Of a stretch of 51,413 nt of DNA, positions 27,001-33,933 are shown piece by piece (the stretch's first letter is position 1; every line of letters starts with the position of its first letter). The position numbers and the translations under genes are program-made. The DNA lies in assembly GCA_019912965.1 (NCBI GenBank), contig JAIOHM010000098.1, positions 1 to 51,413 on the forward strand, written 5' to 3'. Source of the DNA: Anaerolineae bacterium. GTDB taxonomy: Bacteria > Chloroflexota > Anaerolineae > Aggregatilineales > Phototrophicaceae. The notes under the pieces were generated by a model. The model did no database searches. It was not told where the DNA came from and worked only from the letters and a program-made list of their open reading frames with translations.

Positions 27001-30000
27001 TGCCGTTCCAGCCGACAATTAATTCCTGTCCGCCATCCAGTGGGCTGGTTCCAGCGGCAACCAGTGGCCCACGATACCCACTCGTCTCAGCATCATAGCG
27101 CCGGATTTCATCGGTATTGTTACTAGTGGTAAATAGATCGATATTATTTTGGAATGAGGTCAGGCAGTCAGGAATGATTCCACTCAATTGATTACCGCTC
27201 AAGTCAAACCGATACACATTCGTCAGGTTGCACAGGCTGTCTGGAATTGGGCCAGACAACTGATTGTTGGATAGCACGAAGTATCGAAGGTTGGTGAGCT
27301 GCCCCAATTCCGTCGGAATATCACCACTAAGTTGATTATTTTGCAGTTGGAAGTTTGCTAAACTATCGAGATTGCCAATCTCTTTTGGAATTGGGCCGCT
27401 GAACTGGTTGGAGCTTAAGTCCAATATCGTTAAGAACTGCAAATTACCCAACTGAATGGGAATCTGACCACTTAATCTATTGATTCCTAATGTCAAATAT
27501 TTCAATTGGTCGAGGTTAGCGAATTCTGCCGGGATGCTGCCTGTGAACCGGTTGTTAGCGAGTTGGAGGTACTCTAATTGATTCAAAGAACCGATACTGC
27601 CGGGTATTGTGCCTGTGAATTGATTGACTTCGAGGCTGAGAATTCTCAGGCTGATTAGCCCTGACATTTCAGCAGGCAGATCTCCGTTAAAGCGGTTCTG
27701 CGACAGATTGAGCTGTGTTAAATTCTGGAGTTTGAATAGCTCCGCCGGCAGTGACCCTGATAGCTGGTTGACGGCTAAATGGAGCATATCAAGGTTAGTG
27801 AGGTTGCCAACACTAGTCGGCAATGTGCCAGTTAATTTGTTAAATGCCAAATGGAGTCTAATCAAATTACCCAATGAGCCGACTGAGGCAGGCAGAGCGC
27901 CTTCCATATTATTGTCTAGCATCACCAGGCTGGTGACATGCCCCCCCTCACACCCGACTCCTATCCAACTGCACGGTGTAACAGTATCCAACCAGCCCGC
28001 GTTATTTGCCCAGTTGGAGCCGTTCGTGCTGTTGTAGAGGTCTACCAGCGCGTGACATTCCGCGCGTGGAATCTCGGTAACACCAACGCAGAAATCCGCG
28101 AGGATGGTGTTAATGGTTGCAAACGCATTAATGAAACGGAAGGATTGTCCTGTGCGTGTATCAAGCGTCGATGTACCATGTTCCTGCATCAGACTGCGAA
28201 TCTGGTCAGGAATGAGCGTCGGATCGGCTTGCAGCATCAATGCCGCAACTCCCGCTGCTATCGGTGATGCCTGTGATGTCCCCGAATAAGCCGCCTGCCC
28301 ACCGCCCAAACCGTTCGAGACAATGACTGCCCCCGGCGCGAGGACAGCCAGTTTGGAACTGCTGTTGCTAAAGCAAGTCACCATGCCGGGCGCGGTAGTG
28401 GCATCAACACAATTCGGCCAACCGCCGGGGAAGCCATCATCATAAGTGCCGGTATCCGGTTCACGACCGAGATTAGCATCATAGGTTGCCCCGACCGCGA
28501 TCACGTTGGAAAGGCAGGCAGGTGCTTCAATGGCGTTGAGCGCCCCCTGATTGCCGGATGATGCAAAAATTGCTACGCCTGAGGCAGTCAGTTGGTTGAT
28601 TGCCTGAACGCCCGCCGGGAACACCGCGCCAAAAGCCCCATCACAGACTCCAACAATCAGATCGCTGCTGCCCAGACTCATATTGATAATATCGACCTGA
28701 AGCGCCGCCTGATTCTGGATAATCCAGTCCAGTCCGGCAATCCAATCGGAAGTCCATCCAGAGCCGTCATTACCCAGCACCCGTACCGCAATAATTTCCG
28801 AATCCGGTGCAATGCCACCAGCAGCGGTGATAATCCCTGTTACATGTGTACCGTGACCATCGTGGTCGCGTGCGCTGCTGCTCTGGTTGACGGTATCCCC
28901 TGGTTGAAGGATGTCACAATCGCCATCAGTGAAGCATTGCTGGGCGACAATCGAACTAACCAAATCCGGGTGATCGACCCCGGTATCCAGCACCGCCACC
29001 CGGACTCCTGCCCCGGTCAGCCCATGTTGTGTAAAGACGTGATCGACTTCCAGAATATCTCTGGCTTCAGCGGTATGGGCAAATGTACGGGTATCCAGAT
29101 GCACCGAGACCGCGAACGGCTGGCTTTGCAGCACGGCTAACCCGCTGGCATTCAGGTTTCCAGCCAGCGCAGGCAAACGCCTGTAACGGTGTACAACCGC
29201 AAAGTCTTCGGCGCTCAAGGCCTGCAACACACCATCCTGAAGGGCGGATACCCGTTCGGCATCCGGCTCAAATACTGCCTGACCACTCACCGGGTCAAAC
29301 AGATTGATAATCACCTTTGCCTGTCCATCAGCATTAATCGCGGCGATAACGGCATCGCTAATCTCGGTTGTCGAAGGACGGGGTGTACCTGCCGAAGGGG
29401 GCGGCGGTGGTGCGTTTGCTCCGCCGAAAGCGACCACCTTGCCATTTTGAATCAACGTCCGGCTATAAGCCATTTCCAGCGCCGCGATCCCGCTGACATA
29501 GGGTGCGGCGAACGAAGTACCGTTGGATGATGCATAACCGCCATCCTCGGTCGTCGTCCAGATGCCTTCGCCGGGGGCATACAGATCAATAGCCGAATTG
29601 TTATGACTGCTGAAAACCGATATTTCAAGCTGGTCATTTACGGCACCAACAGCCACCACTGGCCCATAGGCCGCCGGATACAGCACGGTTTCGTTACCAG
29701 TATTCCCTGCCGCTGCCACCACCTGAACGCCACGTTGTACCGCATAATCAATCGCATCTTGCAGCAGTGACGATGTGTTATAACCACCGAGGCTGAGGTT
29801 AATAATATGTGCGCCGGAATCCACTGCACGCAGAATAGCGGCTGCTACATCTGAATACGTACCAATACCCTGACTGTCCAGCACCCGCAGCGGCAAAATG
29901 CGAACATGCGGCGCGAGGCCGACAATGCCCATTTGGTTGTTGGATAAAGCCGCGAGAATCCCGGCAACCCCGGTGCCATGCCCAAAATCATCCTGTGGCA

Positions 30001-30664
30001 CAGCATCATTTTCGACATAATCCCAACCGGGTTCGACGTGCCCCGCCAGATCGGGATGACCGTCATAAACCCCACTGTCAATAACTGCCACCCGGATAAT
30101 AGGTGTATCAGCCGAAAGCCCTGCCCAGGCATTCAACGCATTGACCGCGCGAACACCCCACTGATCTGCAAAATAATGGTCATTAGGGTTAGTATCCAAC
30201 GCCCACTGAACATAATAATCGGGTTCTGTCGCAGCCAATGTTTCTGACGTCGCAGTTACGCCCGCTGGTAGCCATACTGAAACAGCATCTACATCCCCAA
30301 AACTGCCAATTTCCTGAATAACCTGCCCACGCAAAGATGCGATATAAGTATCCCGTTCCGCTTGCGAAAGCGTTCGCGGAAATCGCAGGATGAATTGGTT
30401 CGGGACGGGGTTAGCCAACCGTGTATCACTGGTTACAGCCAGAGGTGCTATCACCAGATCATCAATGCTGGGTGGCGCGGTGGGGCTGGCGATCAAAGCA
30501 ACATTTATAGTCGGTAATACGTTTAAAGTCGGAAGCGGATTATTTGCGGACTGCGATGTGTGGATGCTGGCGGTAAAGAGGACGGCGACGATGAGAACTT
30601 CAACAAGAATACCCAGACCCACTGCTGTGATGAAGCGTGATTTCAGGTGTTTCTTCGTCTTCAT
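21002..30664 (-). CDS. Giant exported protease: two S8 subtilisin units, LRRs, propellers, PPC-like domains, Pro/Thr tail
   Basis: 3220 residues. After an N-terminal signal/anchor (core LGILVEVLIVAVLFTASI) come two I9-like propeptide plus S8 units. Unit 1 has D196, H229, N321 and S384; unit 2 has D560, H604, N705 and S797, so both triads are complete. Then an LRR N-cap and plant-type LRRs (about 858-1190), a YVTN/NHL-like propeller (about 1190-1480), Fn3, a second LRR cap interrupted by seven WD40 blades, more LRRs, Fn3, a Cys-rich section, four PPC-like domains with GKFRGSFPGG repeats, and a Pro/Thr tail of about 100 residues ending TDPADTTP. AGAGGC lies upstream of the ATG. Predicted to be secreted or surface-bound; substrate unknown. 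Two catalytic S8 units in one chain are uncommon. Confidence 0.93.
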   Translation of the reverse strand: MKTKKHLKSRFITAVGLGILVEVLIVAVLFTASIHTSQSANNPLPTLNVLPTINVALIASPTAPPSIDDLVIAPLAVTSDTRLANPVPNQFILRFPRTLSQAERDTYIASLRGQVIQEIGSFGDVDAVSVWLPAGVTATSETLAATEPDYYVQWALDTNPNDHYFADQWGVRAVNALNAWAGLSADTPIIRVAVIDSGVYDGHPDLAGHVEPGWDYVENDAVPQDDFGHGTGVAGILAALSNNQMGIVGLAPHVRILPLRVLDSQGIGTYSDVAAAILRAVDSGAHIINLSLGGYNTSSLLQDAIDYAVQRGVQVVAAAGNTGNETVLYPAAYGPVVAVGAVNDQLEISVFSSHNNSAIDLYAPGEGIWTTTEDGGYASSNGTSFAAPYVSGIAALEMAYSRTLIQNGKVVAFGGANAPPPPPSAGTPRPSTTEISDAVIAAINADGQAKVIINLFDPVSGQAVFEPDAERVSALQDGVLQALSAEDFAVVHRYRRLPALAGNLNASGLAVLQSQPFAVSVHLDTRTFAHTAEARDILEVDHVFTQHGLTGAGVRVAVLDTGVDHPDLVSSIVAQQCFTDGDCDILQPGDTVNQSSSARDHDGHGTHVTGIITAAGGIAPDSEIIAVRVLGNDGSGWTSDWIAGLDWIIQNQAALQVDIINMSLGSSDLIVGVCDGAFGAVFPAGVQAINQLTASGVAIFASSGNQGALNAIEAPACLSNVIAVGATYDANLGREPDTGTYDDGFPGGWPNCVDATTAPGMVTCFSNSSSKLAVLAPGAVIVSNGLGGGQAAYSGTSQASPIAAGVAALMLQADPTLIPDQIRSLMQEHGTSTLDTRTGQSFRFINAFATINTILADFCVGVTEIPRAECHALVDLYNSTNGSNWANNAGWLDTVTPCSWIGVGCEGGHVTSLVMLDNNMEGALPASVGSLGNLIRLHLAFNKLTGTLPTSVGNLTNLDMLHLAVNQLSGSLPAELFKLQNLTQLNLSQNRFNGDLPAEMSGLISLRILSLEVNQFTGTIPGSIGSLNQLEYLQLANNRFTGSIPAEFANLDQLKYLTLGINRLSGQIPIQLGNLQFLTILDLSSNQFSGPIPKEIGNLDSLANFQLQNNQLSGDIPTELGQLTNLRYFVLSNNQLSGPIPDSLCNLTNVYRFDLSGNQLSGIIPDCLTSFQNNIDLFTTSNNTDEIRRYDAETSGYRGPLVAAGTSPLDGGQELIVGWNGSILVSSDESSQILHYAPTDGTFYGVLVSAGSGGLKNPSGMVLRDQDLYVASTDTNEVLVYSAITGAFIESFTSCTLNFFTNSPTRLTFGPDGNLYVLHENAGNNASIVRYDGTTGVCLDEFNDFTISGEFFVADDMTFGPDGYLYVASNATDKDIVRFDVETGQSISRFVPDVLETVTNLTFGPDGNLYVGYGDGTLNGVNRYNGTTGAFIDAFIPPSTDAPNSPTDLLFRDLGLQFDISYNTLTATDPELRTFLDEHDPDWESTQTMPPTNVAAHPTSANGIQVSWQPAGDTVTDGYYEIFYRTGSSGDFKRAGQTSKKTETFFNLNGLNASTLYEFQIRTISLPQGLQKNRLESTFSASAGTITLASGCAGVTTIPVSECEALEAFYNSTNGAGWTQNTDWMQPGGNTFYVASGLWDNTIRLWDMNTGQSIGEPWSGHSGVVWSVGFSPNGTQVVSGSLDQTLRLWDAATGQPIGEPWTGHSGDVWGVAFSPDGTQVVSGSLDQTLRLWDATTGQPVGEPWSGHSGDVLSVSFSPNGTQVVSGSSDDTLRLWDAATGQPIGEPWTGHSGDVWGVAFSPDGTQVVSGSLDQTLRLWDATTGQPVGEPWSGHSDGIWSVAFSPDGTQVVSGSLDQTLRLWDVATGQPIGEPWIGHSSELWGVAFSPNGTRVVSSSSDDTLRLWDVATGQPVGEPWDSGTLVRGVAFSPLVISLPMNPCTWFGVICNGGHVTRLELPNNNLVGTLPPVLGNLTALEELDLSSNGLAGSIPTTFANLNSLLRLQLYNNQLNGTIPPELGDMDSIEMIWLSDNHLSGELPVGLSNAGDTVVFLGLDSNLLTGEIPDMWGSFTRLQALALAGNQFRGNPPASFATLSDTLSRAYLGHNALNIPPALTDPAPQPPQAPIDTAVLQLLETVDPTWLLSQTTPPTHVEITQVSPANGLPSAQSTHVGIHWKPPVFTEFLTGYEVHYSVQHPNGATTDGIIEINLIEDKQKQTSTVIDALSSGSEVTATVRSVTSPHEFTAPGNPPFPCILTTDRTPLTDLALPPGAVGNILVPEDGDCTVPTNPTSVLVSGTLTPELANYAIWVAVYTPLEISSKYYPQGRVDPICRNPRGVDIVGNTWSTDVFFGREGFTDEFHVVLVATEKGGTTDEIFKAWLVAGCESFQEDPDALCAYPGFPLVDLPDDPCTPQVFPGGVTEVDAIRVHSSVATTGSQQSEVVSGDSNQAVGEPPVEVEVDILNFEVEETITPGDDPLLPGGQPPSCGTNVSGKFRGSFPGGKFRGSFPGGTQVEFIVTSDELAPVVAVYTVDENGEIITEVKCVESNVVQPDNAVRISVPIDGDYVIYVWGNNGTGGTFVFQVLPLSPWEIGEIPYQTEAAIIIVEGEDDPNLPDVCQPTNARGKFRGSFPGGKFRGSFPGGQPSHFVITVFTHDIIPVIVVYETDEAGNILEDQEVKCHKGTDIGTTQLSVELEVDKNYLIVVISDSGLEGSFILTIEPVTVTIDRLPFTYEGFVDQSTDNLNMDCGESNTVGRFKAIFNSADFPGAFPNGIGRFRFLVSTTTFEPVIAMYRINPQGGVADTPDSCVTTEAIGSKEVIFTLQQDVDYLFTIRGDYGTTGNFDFWFEALDMATADQSPYIIKTNLNTSPYNLIPSCAPNSTGWFQVRLPKGSSIYQFPTEELQFGVETFSFVPVVALYAQNGDTLTEVACQTAEAAGLLKMIYTFDSTLDYTFIVRSSGGTGTDFEFGLATIPRLHTPTSYAYCPTEAHADTLAVTRLGNLNLNGGVVMEYATSPTERQLVPGQQYTVNHSGPSDYTLNVSYPLITEWPTFTLPQIEYPLSVIIVRMNFNVELTDGRLVDQLGPGQGWAVVCVHAPDPASQAAVLNMIWPNLWTALSSVGASQITPTLTPTPTLTEMATETPTETATLNPEVTETLMPPTETPTPSEVTAEPSPTETATLEASPTFEPPTATPQPTLEPPTAAPPPTVETTAETDPADTTP
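22743..22800 (-). repeat. 27-bp tandem hairpin repeat encoding GKFRGSFPG, site 1
   Basis: Two tandem units, each containing CCGGGG-(6 nt)-CCCCGG, a 6-bp hairpin, followed by AATTTGCC. In the coding strand they read GKFRGSFPGGKFRGSFPGG at the start of a PPC-like domain. The same double unit occurs at 23139-23194. Confidence 0.75.
23139..23194 (-). repeat. 27-bp tandem hairpin repeat encoding GKFRGSFPG, site 2
   Basis: Same double unit as at 22743-22800 with one base change in one hairpin arm (CCGGGA in place of CCGGGG). It marks the start of the preceding PPC-like domain, so the domain and its repeat were probably duplicated together. Two further, diverged domain starts in the same protein (VGRFKAIF, TGWFQVRL) lack the perfect hairpin. 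Confidence 0.75.
24860..25786 (-). repeat. Seven-unit WD40 array (129-bp period) inserted in an LRR cap
   Basis: The string GGTTCGCCAA recurs at 24921, 25050, 25179, 25308, 25437, 25566 and 25695, exactly 129 bp (43 codons) apart. The unit reads SGSLDQTLRLWDAATGQPIG, then EPWTGHSGDVWGVAFSPDG. Seven units match one closed propeller. On either side the LRR cap reads FYNSTNGAGWTQNTDWMQ and MNPCTWFGVICNGGHV, which together equal the intact cap found earlier in the protein. Units are near-identical in DNA, so the expansion or gene conversion is recent. Confidence 0.85.
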
Positions 30665-30879
30665 TTTTTAAGCCTCTGGTCAGCCCACATTACCCTCAAC
30701 GTAGTTATCGCCAGCGGTAATGCAAATTTTGAGGTTAGAGGTGCGTCAAATATATGATAGTAGAAACCAGATCATTTGCATACTATTTTATTGATAATAC
30801 CCAAAACTTGGGGGTTGCCGTCACACAAAGTGACGACAGTGGGAGGATTTCTATGGGGCTTAAAATCAAAAACTGAAGT
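30665..30879. promoter_or_regulatory. Intergenic leader of the giant protease gene
   Basis: 215-bp AT-rich gap. A 7-bp inverted repeat CATTACC (30688-30694) / GGTAATG (30716-30722) lies just upstream of the protease start and could be an operator. A small stem CGTCAC-ACAAA-GTGACG near 30820-30836 sits closer to the upstream methyltransferase's stop and may end that transcript. No confident -35/-10 pair was found. Confidence 0.25.
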
Positions 30880-32106
30880 TTAGCCGCGCATGAAATGAGC
30901 AACCGACTCGATATGATAGGTTTGGGGAAACATATCGACGGGCTGGACATCGCGCAATATGTAGCCATTGGCGATCAGCTTTTTAGCGTCCCGTGCCAGC
31001 GTCGCCGGGTCGCACGAAACATACACCAGCCGTTCAGGGGCGCGTTTAATCAGAGCATTCAGTGCAGGGGTATCCATTCCCGAACGCGGAGGATCAACCA
31101 CCGCCGCCGCGAAATTCCCTTCCAGCGAAGGAAGTACCGCCTCAATTGTGCCCTCGTATAAATCAATATTATCGAAAGCCTCCAGGTTAAAAGCGGCATC
31201 TTCCACTGCCAGCGGGAAGGCTTCAACCGCTGCAACCCCGGCAGCCTTCTCAGCTAAAAACGCGGTGAACAGCCCGACGCCCGAATACAAATCGAGCACA
31301 CGTTCATCTCCTTTCAACGCCAATCGGTCTAAAACCAGTTCTACCAATTTTTCCGCCTGCGGCAGATTGACCTGAAAGAAACTGCCCGCCGAACACCGAA
31401 AGCTGTGCCCTTTGATTGTGTAGCGCACCGAATCTGCACTGAGGTCTGAGGACTCTGCGCTGTAAGACTCATCATCGTCATCAGTATCCATCGGAAAAAC
31501 AATTGGCGCTCCCTCGCTCCCCACCTGCACCCGCACCCTACTTCCCTCTCCAGTTTGGAGAAGGATTGGGGATGAGGTTACCGATGACTGAAAGCTAACC
31601 GCCGCCAGTTCATCCCGAATAATATGGCACTCATCAATTGGCAGCACTGTTCGGTCATTAGCGCTGACGAAACCTAATCGACCGCCGACCGCGACATGAA
31701 AGGTCACATGTGAACGATAGCCATAGGGGTCAGGGCTGGGCAGGGTTGGATGAACCATCACATCCCGCAAACCACCGATGCGCCCCAACTGGTCAGCCAC
31801 CACCTGCCGCTTGAATGCCAGTTGAGCCTCGTAGGCAATGTGCTGTCCGTGACAGCCACCGCACTGCCCGAAATGTTTGCAGCGCGCTTGAACCCGAATC
31901 GGCGCGGCTTCCAGTACCTCAATGACCTCTGCCCGTGCGAATCGGCCTTTGTCCTGCGTGATCCGTGCGCGCACGGTTTCGCCGGGAATCCCGAACGGCA
32001 CAAACACCGCACGGCCTTCGTGCCTGCCCACCGCGCTGCCGCCATGTGCCATATTCGTAAGCGCTAGGGTGATAATTGAAGCATTCAAAATGATGTCACT
32101 TTCCAA
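30880..32106 (-). CDS. TrmA/RlmD-family 23S rRNA (uracil-5-)-methyltransferase
   Basis: 408 residues from a TTG at 32106; a TTG at 32088 is also possible, as family members begin about 10 residues before MAHGGSAVGRHEGRAVFVP (TRAM domain). Iron-sulfur cysteines are visible: CKHFGQCGGC and a later C in DECHIIRDE. The SAM domain has FFQVNLPQAEKLVELVLD, VLDLYSGVGLFTAFLAE, VVDPPRSGMD and the catalytic-cysteine motif LVYVSCDPATLARD. It forms 5-methyluridine in 23S rRNA; whether it is RlmD- or RlmC-like is not decided. Between DELAAVSFQ and SVRYTIKG it has an unusual low-complexity insert, partly encoded by a GC-rich palindromic element (31541-31576) and partly acidic and Ser-rich (DTDDDDESYSAESSDLSADS). 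Confidence 0.92.
   Translation of the reverse strand: MESDIILNASIITLALTNMAHGGSAVGRHEGRAVFVPFGIPGETVRARITQDKGRFARAEVIEVLEAAPIRVQARCKHFGQCGGCHGQHIAYEAQLAFKRQVVADQLGRIGGLRDVMVHPTLPSPDPYGYRSHVTFHVAVGGRLGFVSANDRTVLPIDECHIIRDELAAVSFQSSVTSSPILLQTGEGSRVRVQVGSEGAPIVFPMDTDDDDESYSAESSDLSADSVRYTIKGHSFRCSAGSFFQVNLPQAEKLVELVLDRLALKGDERVLDLYSGVGLFTAFLAEKAAGVAAVEAFPLAVEDAAFNLEAFDNIDLYEGTIEAVLPSLEGNFAAAVVDPPRSGMDTPALNALIKRAPERLVYVSCDPATLARDAKKLIANGYILRDVQPVDMFPQTYHIESVAHFMRG
31541..31576 (-). repeat. REP-like palindromic element inside the rRNA methyltransferase gene
   Basis: CCCTCTCCA (31544-31552) pairs with TGGAGAAGG (31556-31564) with one mismatch over a GTT loop, followed by ATTGGGGATGAGG. Stem plus TTGGGG..GAGG tail matches the element in the GNAT gene at 5214-5256. 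Read in frame it encodes SSPILLQTGEGS. Confidence 0.55.
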
Positions 32107-32125
32107 TCAGCACAACGATGATAGC

Positions 32126-33097
32126 CTATAGTCCCATAGAAACCGTATTATGCCCGGCAGCTTTCAGAACAACCAGTGCGTCAGCCGTCACGAAGGGGTT
32201 CATCTGTTTCCTGCTGGTTCCGCCCCAATCCACTCGCGTACACCTATTCATTGGTTCATCGGTCACGCGATAAAATTTGCCTTCCGCCGGGAAACCGCCA
32301 TCCGATAACTGTTTGGATCGCAGTTGATCCAGCGCTTCGCCGCAGCGTGGATCAGCAATAAATCCGGCTTCGTTGAGCACCTTAAGCGCCATCAGAATAT
32401 CATAATGCCAGTAACACGGGTAATGCAGTTTGAGAAAATCGGGGTTCATGACCACGCCATTGCTCAACCGCCGAAATAGATGCCGCTGCAAGAATACTTC
32501 AGCCGTTCGTGCTGCTGCTTCTGCCGCCGGTGCGTCCCCCGTTACCTGTGCGTACTGCGCCAGACCACGCAAAGGCAGCAGCGATTCGGTAAAAGATGAG
32601 ACCTGTGTTAGCGGATTTTTATCGCAGTTCCAACCGCCGTCCGGCCACTGCCACGCCAGCAGTCGCGCCACCAGTTCGGGTGTGCGCTCATCCGCCAGCC
32701 CCAGCTTGGACAATGCATAAATCGCATTGCCTTCAATAGAGGCACACATCCGCACCCGTCCAGCAATGGTTTTTTGCTTGATTGAACGAACATGTTGCGC
32801 CGAAAACAGATACCCATAAACCTGTTCCCGCAGCGGAATCAGATCACTATCCCCCGGCGGATAATCCAGTTCGGCCAGCATCACCAGCACCCAATGTGCG
32901 CCGTTCCATTTGTGATAGGCATGATGCGGAATCATCCCATCCGCGCCGCGTTCGGAAAGCAGCCGCCGCACCCGCTGGCTGGTTTGGATCGATTGCTGAA
33001 GCTGCTGCATTGCGGCACTATCCGGGGATTCACCATACAAATGCAGCCGGATTTTATAGCGAATGGAGGGTTCGTCGCACTCAAGCAGGGGGTTCAT
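32126..33097 (-). CDS. Squalene-cyclase/prenyltransferase-like alpha-alpha barrel protein
   Basis: 323 residues, predicted soluble and largely helical. It has repeats of the terpenoid-cyclase/prenyltransferase toroid type: YALSKLGLADERTPELVARL, then the QW-like motif LAWQWPDGGWNCDKNP, and later LDQLRSKQLSDGGFPAEGKF. The catalytic DxDD of hopene cyclases is absent and the protein is half their length, so enzyme activity cannot be claimed. Conserved Cys, Asp and His residues could bind metal, but this is not shown. The ATG shares one base with the stop of the upstream LON-domain gene, so they are coupled. Function unknown. Confidence 0.75.
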   Translation of the reverse strand: MNPLLECDEPSIRYKIRLHLYGESPDSAAMQQLQQSIQTSQRVRRLLSERGADGMIPHHAYHKWNGAHWVLVMLAELDYPPGDSDLIPLREQVYGYLFSAQHVRSIKQKTIAGRVRMCASIEGNAIYALSKLGLADERTPELVARLLAWQWPDGGWNCDKNPLTQVSSFTESLLPLRGLAQYAQVTGDAPAAEAAARTAEVFLQRHLFRRLSNGVVMNPDFLKLHYPCYWHYDILMALKVLNEAGFIADPRCGEALDQLRSKQLSDGGFPAEGKFYRVTDEPMNRCTRVDWGGTSRKQMNPFVTADALVVLKAAGHNTVSMGL

Positions 33098-33747
33098 CAG
33101 TTTGACGAAAAAGTGCCGATGTCTTCGGCCTGTGCGGTGGAAAGCATCGCGTCCAGCAGCGTCACCTCGCGCCGATAGAAAGTGCGTAACTCGTTTATCA
33201 GTTGGTCAGCATCGCCGATATTGAGCAAATCCTGTTTTTGTGCAGCCGGAATATTCAACAGGAAAGACGCCAGATAAGCCAGCCGCAGCGGCTCATCAGG
33301 TAGCTGCTGAAGATCAAATTGGGTTTCGCTGGCCGACGCCAGAATTTCCAGATAACGCCGCACCCAGGGGCGCAGTATCCTGCCGCCATGCGTCAGCGTG
33401 TCGGGGTCGGCATTGGTCAGCGGTAAATCCTCCACCAATCCCACCATGTAGGGCTGTCCCGGTTTCAGGCCGTGAATTTGAAATCGTTCAGTGCCTACCG
33501 CCACGATGTTGAAGCGACCACCCGCCAGTCGTTCCATTTCGGTGATGACTGCTGTGCAGCCAACAGTGAATGGCTCCGCCCGCCCGCCAACCTCACGCCC
33601 ATTTTTAATGAGAGTCACGCCGAAAGGCTGACCCTGATTGTAGCACTGCTCAATCATCAGTTTGTAGCGTTCTTCAAAAATGTGCAGTTGAAGGGGCATT
33701 CCGGGGAACAGAACCGTATTGAGAGGAAACAGAGGAAGTTCGTACAT
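33097..33747 (-). CDS. LON N-terminal (substrate-binding) domain protein
   Basis: 216 residues consisting of a single LON-SB/PUA-like domain: ELPLFPLNTVLFPGMPLQLH, then IFEERYKLMIEQC, FGVTLIKNGREVGG, VGCTAVITEMERLAGGRFNI, VGTERFQI. The AAA+ and protease parts of Lon are missing, as is normal for this stand-alone group. Stand-alone versions may bind proteins or ligands, but no activity is established. It overlaps the cyclase-like gene by one base. Its upstream gap (33748-33933) faces the divergent membrane-protein gene. Confidence 0.88.
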   Translation of the reverse strand: MYELPLFPLNTVLFPGMPLQLHIFEERYKLMIEQCYNQGQPFGVTLIKNGREVGGRAEPFTVGCTAVITEMERLAGGRFNIVAVGTERFQIHGLKPGQPYMVGLVEDLPLTNADPDTLTHGGRILRPWVRRYLEILASASETQFDLQQLPDEPLRLAYLASFLLNIPAAQKQDLLNIGDADQLINELRTFYRREVTLLDAMLSTAQAEDIGTFSSN

Positions 33748-33933
33748 GAGGATTCTTTCTGTATAGAACTTATTCTCATTTTATCATAACTACGCCGAAA
33801 CCCACATACTGTTAGCGATCTCTCATTATTAGCCTGAGCCTCGATAAGGATTAATGAATAATTTTTGTTCACTTAATGAATAGCTTATGTTAGCGGATTA
33901 TCGTCGCGCCAGCAAATCACTGAGGAGCAAAAC

